Assembly: GCA_012932295.1 (NCBI GenBank)
Contig: JAAONU010000003.1
Span: 29,002,361 to 29,066,360 of the forward strand
Length of the DNA stretch: 64,000 bases
Direction of reading: 5' to 3'
Source: Cyclina sinensis
Lineage: Eukaryota; Mollusca; Bivalvia; Venerida; Veneridae
Within the stretch, counting starts at the first letter, position 1. Each line of letters opens with the position of its first letter. Below the pieces are notes generated by a model that was not told the DNA's origin, made no database searches, and saw only the letters and a list, made by a program, of their open reading frames with translations. This document shows, piece after piece, positions 49,101 through 61,100 of the stretch. Made by a program: the position numbers and the translations under genes.

Positions 49101-52100
49101 GAAATTGACGAAGAAATGCTACGTAATTTGTGAATATTTCAGGATACCGACCTATCCTTGATGCCATGAAGTCACTCGTACCAGCCACCCCTCCTGATAT
49201 TGAGGTGTGTATCAACAGTTTGAACGGTTAGAAGCAAAATAGTTCAGCTTACAAAACAATCATAATAATGATATAGATTTAAAATACTTGTAGTTTCAAA
49301 TAAATAAAATAAATACCGAGTTCACACTTAATTTTATGTTGTCACAAAATAACCATAGATAAAACGTTGTGCTAGATTCTGCCATGCTTGTGTGGTATCT
49401 GATACACAAAGGGGTCAAGACATGCCGATACAGATTTCAACTCGACAGTTGTAGGTAGGTTAAAGAAAATGGAACAATAAAGTATCATAGCAAATGGGTG
49501 CCGAATTATAAGATTTACAAAAGACTATAAATCAAGTATATTTACTCTACAGGACATTACAAACCGACTGTGTAAGTCCACAGGAAAACCATGTGCAACC
49601 CGTGCTGGAAACTGTTCTGGAGGATGTTCGAGCCAAGCGGATACTCGGTCAGTCAAGATGGTATTTGGGGACACGAATTGGCAGAAGGCTACTAGCCTAG
49701 CTGAGCTGTATCAAATGCTGAGTCAGGCTAGTGGTCAGAAGGTCCGGCTTCTAGGGGCGAATACCGGCACAGGTATTACCATACACCTATTGACACTCTC
49801 CGTCCGTACCTATGTCACCACCGAAATGTACATACAAGTTTATTTATTGAAACGCGACATTGTATAACTTAAAGATACGTTATCACTTTGATATCGCAAT
49901 GTGTCAACAAAACTAACCACATAATTATTTCAGTATATGAATCTAATAGATATCAATTTCAACAAAAGATAATGGTAGTGAAGGGAAAAAAACGTATACG
50001 ATACAGATACCGAAAAAAAATAGCGATGATGCTGCTGATGATTGTGTTGGCGATGATGATGAAGAAGAAGATGATGATATTAATTTGATAATGATGTTGG
50101 TGATGTTTACAGAATTGACCGATAGAAAATTCTTCTAGGTTACACTCAGAAAGTAAACTACGACGAAGTTTGGTACTTGTAGTGTGAAACAACAGCATAT
50201 TTCAAATAATCATAATTACAGATAACAAATAACAAATGTTGCAGGTTACTTCTACGAGGAAGCTATTCGCAACTTTGACGTAGTCATCGATATATCTGCG
50301 GTACCAGAACTCTATGTGAACACCCATGATGTAAGGATAACTGTATTACTTGTTTATTTCCACCTTTCTGATTACAGAAAATTCTTGAAACTATGTATCG
50401 TACTCTAACCACTTAACGAGGATGTCGAATAAATTATAAGTCTCTTGTGAAGAGTCCAAATGTTTCTACCATTCTGGTGGTCCGGATTTAAGTCATTTGT
50501 TTTATACACTGAATCTCTTAATCCTTCTCCTGTTGGCGGCAATTGTGTTTGCCTTTGCGACCAGTGCAGACCAAGATCAGCCTGTACATCCGTATTATTC
50601 GCCAATAAGCACCCCTATATACCATTAATGGATTTGTCCAAAATGTAAGATGGACAAGTCCATTTTAGATATTTAGCAGGCTAAGAGTTAATAAGTCTCG
50701 CTGAACACTGCACATCTTATAAAAATAAGATTTATGATAAATTATACATTTTATCTCAAAAATAAAAACAAACATAATCGAGCATTTTAGACAAATGAAA
50801 CTGATTATATATTAGACACACAGAGAAACAACTATCCAAGGCTGTGTCTACCTTTCTGCACATCTGAAAAAGAAAGAAATTACTCACCTTATACATGTAC
50901 CAATTTTAAAACAGGCACAGTCGAAAACTTTTACTATCGGCAGCAGTGTGACTTTGACAGACTTGATGGACATTTTTAAAGCACGTGCAGCAATGAGTGG
51001 TGACAATGGAAATTTTAACGAGTTGAAGAAATACCTGTACCGCGTTGCTTCCTCCCCTATCAGAAACGTAAGTGTTTGCTTTTACTGATTTTTATTCACA
51101 CGTACTTCATAATGGCTCTTGCATTCAGTTGAACGTGCATCGCTCTTGCGATTATAATATTATCTTTTTGTGTTGCAGTCACTCCAATTTCAGAAGGATG
51201 TTTTGTTATTGCTCTTCTTGAACTTTATGTTTTTCTCTCCTTGTACGTGTTTTGTTGTTGCCCTGTGTGTACTTTTTGTTCTCTTTCTACGTGCATTTTT
51301 GTTGTTGTTCTACTTGTACTTTTTGTAGTTGTTCTAGGTGTACCCTTTGTTGTTGTTCTACCTGTTCTTTTTGTAGTTGTTCTACCTGTACCTTTTGTTG
51401 TTGTTCTAGGTGTACCTTTTATCGTTGTTCTACCTGTACCTTTTGTTGTTGTTCTAGGTGTACCTTTTATCGTTGTTCTACCTGTGCCTTTTGTTGTTGT
51501 TCTAGGTGAACCTTTTGTTGTTGCTCTACGTGTGCTTTTTGTTGATGTTCTAGATGAACCTTTTGTTGTTGCTCTACGTGTGCTTTTTGTTGATGTTCTA
51601 GGTGAACGTTTTGTTGTTGCTCTACGTGTGCTTTTTGTTGATGTTCTAGGTGAACCTTTTGTTGTTGCTCTACGTGTGCTTTTTGTTGTTGTTCTAGGTG
51701 AACCTTTTGTTGTTGCTCTACGTGTGCTTTTTGTTGTTGTTCTAGGTGAACCTTTTGTTGTTGTGCTGGTGTACCTTTTGTTGATGTTCTAGGTGAACCT
51801 TTTGTTGTTGCTCTACGTGTGCTTTTTGTTGATGTTCTAGATGAACCTTTTGTTGTTGCTCTCGGTGAACCTTTTGTTGTTGTGCTGGTGTACCTTTTGT
51901 TAATGTTCAACGTGTACCTTTTGTTGTTGCCCTACATGTACTTTTTGTTTTTGTTTTACCTGTACCTTTTGTTGTATGTAGAACATCAACAAAAAGTACA
52001 GGTACACTTACATGTTTTTTATCAGTCAGAATCTAAATAGGTTTTGAAACTGACACCGTGTATTGGTGTCATTACTTACTGTAGCAAGTATCTGCGTTGA

Positions 52101-55100
52101 CATCAAAAAACGAAATTCATATTAGCCTAACACTTGCTTTTTTACTGATGATAACAGAATTTGGTACTATTCTAAATTTGTAATGGAGACCATTTTCTGA
52201 CCCTGGAGTCTTTCTAATTTTTCATAACATGCCATTACTTTAATCATTGTTTACATCAATCATGGATGTACGAATAAAAACTGATGATGTAATATCTTAT
52301 CTTACAGCGGGGAACATGGTCGGGTAACTTGATGCTAAAGAACAAACATCCTTCCTTTCCGTCAGACGTTTTCAACATCATGACTGTACTAGGAGCGTCT
52401 CTGACAATAGGTAATGCTTATGTAACATCATGACTGAACTAGGAATGTGTGTGACTATAGGTAATGCTTATGTGAAATCATGACTGTACTAGGTGTGTCT
52501 CTGACTATAGGTAATGATTACGTAACATCATGACTGTACGAGGAGTTTTTCTGACAATAGGTAATGCTTATGTGATATCATGACTGTGCTAGGAGCGTCT
52601 CTGACAATAGGCACATTGACTGATGGCATCACAAGCACCTGTTACCAAAATATAGCTGAACTACTGGTTGGCAAAGAGAACCAATATTTATATACATTTG
52701 ATAGCAGCAGAATTTTTAACTTTAGATAACTTTTTTCTTTGTCAGCCGAATTTGAAGATTCCTGTATCATTTGAAAGCTCTTTAAATTCATATTTTGAAA
52801 ATATAACTAGATTTTGAGTTTTTGCTTTTAAAGAAGAAAACTAAACTAATTTATACCTGTCATTTCAGCATTTTTCTAGCAGCTCAGATGCACTATGTTT
52901 AACCATTTACAAATAAAAAAGTAAACTGTTTTGACAATTATTTTTTAAACATGTAAAATATGAGTTTACAGACCTTTTAAATGATATAAAATATTGAATT
53001 ATTTGATGAAAAATGACTTTGTAACTGTAATTACAAAATTACTATGTTTTGCACTTTTATCAGTCGCCATGTTTTTGCCAACCTTCAAAAAGTTACCTGT
53101 ATCTCTTATCAGTAACTTGTTACTATTAATAGATTTCAAAACAATAACATTCAACGTTCCTATAGTAAATGTTTATGTAACCGTATGGCAATATGGTGCG
53201 TTGGCAATATAATATGAAACAAATTGCTGAACATTATTCTTAAAGACAATCTTTTAAAAAACAGTTAAGCCAAGTGAAGGAAATTAAATGCAAGTTTACA
53301 TTTAATCTTTAAAGGCTACAAACAAGGCACATGTAACGCTTTTAAGTGTGATTTCTTGTTACCTAATAATAACGATATGGAAAAAAATAATTCAAGGATT
53401 ATAAGAGCGTATCACATATAAATAAAAGGTGCGTGCTATAAGCAAATAAGATGCGATAAATGAAACTTGCAGAACCAGGTGTTCTGTTATAATTTGATGC
53501 GGCCGGGGATCGAACATTGAACTTTAAACGGTGCTAACTTAGACATGGCAGACGTGTAAAGGCTTTCCTCTGATCTCATATTCTTAAAGTTTCAGTTTAT
53601 CATTTTGCATTTGTTGTTCACAACCAAACAGACAATCTTTTCTGACACGTGCACATTTTCTAAAACAATTAAAACTTTGTAGTCCATTGATTTAGGCCAG
53701 ACCCCACAGAGTGTGGTAACTTGTGATGCATTCTTACACACGGACATGACGGGAAAATGCCTAACTAAGGCAACATTTAAGGAATTTGGACCAAATGACG
53801 TCATCGCCTGCTTCAAGGTCATGCCAAGGTCACAGGTATAGGGATATTTACTTATGCATCATATTTTCATGATGAATCCCGTTCCGGGAATAGCATCATG
53901 TTTGAACGAAGGTCAACTTAACATCACTGGCGGATATCCACGGTACCTTATCCCATTATCACTACGATGAATGGAGAGTAACGTAATGGTTTGGACGTGG
54001 GTATCCAAACATAACTAAACATATTCCACTTGATTATACAGTAAGTAATTTAAGTAAAGGCTTGATTTAGATGCACTCTCCCTGTAATCTAAAAATTTAG
54101 ACTAAGGTATTCCTACATGTGCAAATGAATAAATAGTGAGTACACTGTAGAAGAAAAATGTTCGAAATAAAAAAAATCTTATACGTTATAGAGCAGCTAT
54201 GACCAAATCATTCGATTTTAATTTTTCAGAATTGTTTAGCTCACGTGAACGGAGCGTTCCGTTGTTCTGTTGACAAGATAAATGGTTACCTGGTGACAAG
54301 TAAACCGATAATATCCATTGGTGGTATCAGTGATACTTTCGTAAGTAACCATCCACTTTATTTGCTGGATTAACAGATACAGTATATTTTACAAGTAGTT
54401 TTATTTTGAAAGGTTATTTAAACATACGACGTACGAATATCAACACAGAATACAAACATTTGTTTCATCGTTACCGCAACGTGTTCTTCTTATTTTTTAC
54501 CCCAAACTTGCCTTTTTTGTTCCAGCACCGGGCCACTGCAACTGAACAGTATTTGTATGGAAAACAGCTGTCATCTCCAGCAACATTGTCAGGTACGATG
54601 ATTAACGAAAGGCTTTTCTGGTTTATACTTCGTTTGTTCAATAACGGAATATCCTGCCTCCATATTCAAAAAATTGTCTTTATCACGGACTCAGAAAACA
54701 TATTCAGCGTATAACTGTAGAGATCAATAGTAGATCTTTTAGGAAGTTTAATGTTGTTATCTCTTGCTATATCTAGGAGCTCTAGCAGTAATGGAGAAGG
54801 AGATTGTACCAGTCGAGGCTACCGGATTACCGAGTGCTGCATATAGGAAGACAGTCGCGTGCGCTCTACTTTATAAGGTGATTCAATACTTTCAATATAG
54901 TGTTCAACAATGTAGAACAGTGTTCTTTTTCCGACTTAGAATTTTAATCTAAAAACAAAACTGTTAATTGTTAATGATTATACGGTCGTTTTTTCTTTGC
55001 TTTTATTACATAAAATTTGGATGATCATGTTTAAATATTAAGACCAGAAAACATCATTTATATTTACATGTTCTTGTAAGAAGAGAAAGCAGTCTCTTAT

Positions 55101-58100
55101 CAAGGCTGTAATACTCGCAGTTACCCTACTTACCTTACACTTACTCACTTTCTGTAATTAAAACACAGTTTTTATTGGGAAGTAATGTACAAATGCAATA
55201 CTGTGTACCTTTACAAATTTTCTTGAAAAAGCAAAACAACAACAATATAAAACCATTTTTAGTTCGTCTTACATGTTCTTGGCACCACGGCAAGTTACCA
55301 GTATAGAAGCGGAAGTGACGTGCTTCATGACACGCGCCCCCTGTCGTCTGGTTCGCAGACTTACGATACCAACAAACAGGAATGGCCCCTTAATGAACCT
55401 TTGAAAAAACTGGAGGCTAATTTGCAGGTAAACTCGAAAAGAAAAGTCTTTCTATTTCCTTGTGGAATGAAATTGGCTGAATGCTACGAATGAATGCTAC
55501 AGACGTCAAACAAAATGTGCTAGATGACAAGATGCGATAATAAAACCGGTTATCTTCTAGTTTCACATTTAATATTTGAAAGAGCATTTTACCAAGCTGA
55601 ATTGGTGTATCATCAAAACAAAGTTAGAAGAATGTCTTCCACAAAAAACAGCCTTTCAGCCGCAAGTGAGCATCCGCGTAAACCAGTACAGTATTGCATT
55701 GTATTTTACTGAATTTACTGGGTTTTTTTTCAGTGCACGGGTGAGGCTGTATACACTGACGACTTACCGGCGGTACCCGGACAACTGTACGCCTCCTTTG
55801 TAACTAGTACCGTGGCTAATGCTACAGTACAGGCGATAAACACAGATGCCGCTCTTGTAAGTTTAGCTAGAGAAATATTTAATAATTGTTAGCATTTTGA
55901 ATCTTCTTACACCATTTCTTTATATTAATATGTGCATGAACACAAGACATCGTCATTAACCAGGATTATTTTGTGAATACCAATTCACAGAACATTTTAT
56001 AACTATTATTTTGCAAAGAACGCTCATAGTTTACAAGCCTCGGTATTTATTTGTTCGCAGAAGTTGCCAGGAGTAGTGAAGGTTTTGACGGCTATTGATA
56101 TCCCAGCCGAAGGTGTGAATGACGTGAGACCGCCACAGACCTTCTCAATACAGAATGAACCAGAAGAGGTAACTCATTCCAGACTATTACTTAACTCTGC
56201 ACATCGTAAGAGTTTATAAAAGATCATTACTAAATAACATAATTTAGGAGGTCTTAAGAGCGCAATAATCAAAGGTAAAACCTCAAACTTTCGGATAAGA
56301 TTGTCTTAATATTAATACTCTTTTATACATAAGTCTTATAACTAAGCTATAGTCGGAATAAAACAGGGCTGAACTATGTTGCAAACTAGAGATGTGTGCA
56401 TAGGACACGGATGCACCCACATTCCGCAAATCCTGTACAATAACAGGTGCGTATAAACACTGTTCTTAACATTAAGGAGTCTAAAGTGTTATTTTTTTTT
56501 TTTTTTTTTTTTGCTTATTCAGGGGGCATAACTCTGCCGATCTCCAAAAACTTTGCAGTTACACGCGACACAAGTCTAAAAATGTTATTTTTCGCTTAAT
56601 CAGGGGACAAACCTCTGCCGGTCTCCAATTAATTTACGTCAAAATATCCAGGTGCATAAGTTCACATGCCGGCATCTGTTCTTAGAACGTTTCATGACTC
56701 CAGCAGTTATACGTTTGGAGTTGCACGCGAGACAAACCAGTCTACGTACGGACAGCAGGACTGCGGACGGATATACAAGGGCAAATTGATATCCCCACCC
56801 CCAAAAAGCGGTGGGGGCATAAAAATCAATCATTTTTGTGCATGTCAATTTGGCTTGGTGGGGGCATAAAAATCAATTACTCTTGTACATGTCAATTTGG
56901 CTTGGCATTATGCGATGGCGTAATAATAACGGCTTGTCTCTCTACACAAGAACTTGTCGTGCCTGATATGTCCAGCCAGTCATATTCTGGCCACTTCACG
57001 TTAACTGTGGCTTGTCATGTAGCCTTATGCTTGTAATCGTGAGATATGAGTTCATTTTCGAGATATTAAAAAACAAAAAATCTATACTGGGCAAAAATCT
57101 GACAGACAGAACCGGAGATTTTATGTTATTGTACATGTAGGTTTATCGATACTACGAAACACATTTTATTATAGAATACATGCCATGGTTGTCTAGGTCT
57201 CCGTTATTTATTCTCAACCAGTTGTTTTGTCGTAATTTCTGTCATAATTCTATTTCAGGTATTTTCAAGCGGGAAGGTCATGTATTACGGACAGTCCTTA
57301 GCTCTTGTGGTAGCAGGTATACTACACTTTCTCCTATGAGTTATACATGTAGCAAAAAAAAACGATTTCTACAGTAAATTATATATCATCTGACAACATC
57401 TGTACAAGGACTTTGAAAAGATAAAAGAAAGATAAAGTCATTGGTCAGTTGCATAGTTCGCTGTCGCGTGTCAGTATAACGTTTACTAGTATATAGATTA
57501 GTTTTTCTGTCGATTCTGTAAACAAGAATTTAAATTTCGATAATACTTATAGATCTAATCATCAATGTTTGATATAAAACAGTTAAGTTTTAAGTACAAT
57601 ATAACTCATTTTTTACATTCAAGAGACCCAGGAGATTGCTGACAGAGCTGCTAGGATGGTACAAGTGACCTATAACAGTGTACAACCCCCAGTGCTCACC
57701 ATTGCTGACGCTATAGCTGCCAAAACGTACTGCCAGAAACCCATGCCAGATATAACTGTAGGAACGCCTGATCGTAAGTGACAAGTAAAACAAAAAAGCT
57801 AATGAGCCTTGTAATTAGGACTAATTGCTCGTTCTAATAAGGCCGTTTGCAGAATTATTTCCTTGTGTTGTCTCCTCCTAATTTTGTAGTTTTGTGACAA
57901 AATGCTTTTACTTTTGGTCTAAGTTTAATTGAAACCATTTTAAGTAAGCCTATAAAACCTGAAGTCAGACTACATATTAATCCAGATGTATTATATTTTC
58001 CCCTGTTCATTGAAAAATATAAGAAATATTTTTATTAAAGATACTTGCCGTAAGTGGGAAGTGCACAGAGGGATAAGATTCACCGGTCTGCAAACTGTAC

Positions 58101-61100
58101 CCTGTAATTCAGATTTATGTTTAAACACAAAACTGTTTGATAGATAGGCACATAAGACAGGACATAGGACAGGACATAGGACAGGACATAGTATACAACT
58201 AATGCTTACAACTATGTTACTACTTTCCTTTCTGCAACATTCACTGAAATAGACCAGCATGTCCGCATATGCGATACAAGCACCCTAATATTTCACACTT
58301 TCGTTTATTTTATGTAGGTGTTGCTTTTCAATAACCATATTTTTTAATATTTTTTTTAATATATTTGAAATAACTTTATATTTTATTTTAATGTTTTACA
58401 GAGACTATTGCTAACGCCCCACATCAACTGAGTGGAACATTTGATACCCAGGAGCAGATGCACTTCCACATGGAAACACATGTAGGTACAGATTTATCCA
58501 AACACACCTGACAAAAAGCCAAAATATCTTTACATTATGACATAAACCAAAACAAACCGAAAAAAAAAACATGATATTAGTAAGAAAAAATACAATGATC
58601 TTCAGCTTCATCAATTTACGGAGGAATATTCGTTAAGTTTAAACTTGAAATATGTTTTTTTTCAGTAGCCGTGGACTTTGAGATCTCTTGAGCGATAACT
58701 GAAGTGAGAAATTATTATCGCTTATGTCCGGCATCTGGCGTCCGTACGTCAACAAAATGATTAAAAATCCGCTCGGTTTATTTCAACAACAATATATCAG
58801 AATTCTACTTTTATGCCCCCCTTTCAATTTTGTGAAATTTATTGCTTTCCATCCAGAACTCTGGTTGCTATGGCAACATAAAGAAAAATGTTCAATGCTT
58901 TTCTCCTCAACAACTCCTTACAGGATTTGATCAATTTTTTGTACAACTATTTTGTTGTGATTCTCTATAAAAAAATTGAAACTTATTGCGATCTTTGAAA
59001 ACCATGGTTGCAAATGGCTTAGTTAGCCTAATATGTCTATATAGAAAACTTTGAAAATCTTCTTCTAAGATACTCAAGGTCCAATTTGAAAGTAATTTGG
59101 CACAAAATGTTTATTGGATGACCCTCTATACGAAATTTATTCCGATCCGTGAAAAAACATGGTCACTAGGAGCGGGTCTTATTTTCTTTATAAAATTTTT
59201 TATAAGAAGATTTAAAAATCTTCTGCTTAGAAACTGCAAGCCTAATATGAAAATAATTTGGCACAACTGTTCCTTGGAATACCCTCTGTACGAATTGCGA
59301 AATTTATTGCGATGCGTGAACAGACATGGCCACCAGGGCGGGGCTTTTTTTCTAATATGTCCTTACAAGAAACTTCTTAAGTCTTCTTAGATACTCAAAG
59401 TCCAGTTCGAAAATAATTTGGCACAAAAGTTCCTTGAGTGACGCTCAATATCGTGATCGGTAAAAGAACATGGCCGATAGGGGCGGAGCTTATTTTTCCT
59501 TTCTGTCTTATGGTAAAACTTTAAAATCGTATTATAGCTAGTGTATAGAAGTCATCTTATGTTCGCCTGTGTTGTTGAAGAAATCTTGTGACGTGAACTG
59601 CTTCCATAATTCAAGGGCTATCGATCTGAAACTTGGTATACAAGTTCAAGTAAAGATGTGCATGACGCATTTTTATGCACACCAATATACGCTCTGTGGT
59701 TTTACGGCCCGTCATAGACGCGAACTTCTTCCACATCTCTAGGTCTATCAAAACTTGCAAGATCCCCAATAAGTGTAGATGTTCATAACTCGTTTTATAT
59801 TTCCCTTTTTCTCTGACAAGGCGGTATTACAGGGTTATTTATTACAATTAGTGATAGCTCTTTTTGTAAGATAATGCGGGCCGGATTTGAATACAATTTG
59901 GCAGAACTGTGCTTTGGGTGACCCTCTATATAAATTGTAAAACTTTTTAAAACTTCTTTTCTGAAACTATTCTAGTTTCTAGACTAGATTTAAAAGTGAT
60001 TAGGCACAGATGTTCTTTCTGTGGCCCTTTGCAAAAAATTGTGAAATTTGAACAAAACCGTGAAAAAAAAGACCGATAGGGACTGTACTTATTTTCATAT
60101 GCCATGACCACCATTATGCTCTCCACAACCGCGGGCAAAACTTTTTTTTGTATTCATTTCTTTCATTTTAACACATGACGCTATCTAGCTCCCACCCCCT
60201 TACAAACACATGACGCTATCTAGCTCCCACCCCCTTACAAACACATGACGCTATCTAGCTCCCACCCCCTTACAAACACATGACGCTATCTAGCTCCCAC
60301 CCCCTTACAAACACATGACGCTATCTAGCTCCCACCCCCTTACAAACACATGACGCTATCTAGCTCCCACCCCCTTACAAACACATGACGCTATCTAGCT
60401 CCCACCCCCTTACAAACACAGAACCATTCGTTACTCTTGTTTATTTTAACGTTAGAACAAATAAAAAAATGATCAAAACTTTATTCAGTGTTCTAGACAT
60501 GTGGACAAGATATACGTTCTATTGCAGGCTACCAACTGTGTGCCGTCAGAGGTTGGTTTTGATATAGTGACTACCACACAATGGACGGACTCAGTCCAGC
60601 AAGCGGTCAGCATGTTCACTGGTGTACAGAAAAGCAAGTATGTCGCAGCGCAGTGTACACGTGTCTAATCGACTAATTTTTATCTGTAAAGAACTAATGA
60701 TGCACTTTTGACATACGTTATGTGTTTCGTAAACGTTTTAGAATGAAACAAAACCATTTATAAAGATTACCAGTTCCAACACTGTTTAGAGTGCAACATG
60801 CTTTGATCAGTTGCTTTGTTAGAATGAAGGTATATTTCAGTGTATGAGTACAGTTCTGACAAAACTGAATAGTGCTGACGTTGTAACCATATGCCAGCTG
60901 AATAGTGCTGACGTTGTAACCATATACCAGCTTATAGTGCTGACGTTGTAACAATATACCAGCTTATAGTGCTGACGTTGTAACCATATGCCAGCTGAAT
61001 AGTGCTGACGTTGTAACCATATGCCAGCTGAATAGTGCTGACGTTGTAACCATATGCCAGCTGAATAGTGCTGACGTTGTAACCATATACCAGCTTATAG

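Noticed and set aside
51241..51910. 183-codon VVL-rich frame and 147-codon Gln-rich frame
   Set aside because: Both come from the 24-bp tandem array; no start, splice or domain evidence.
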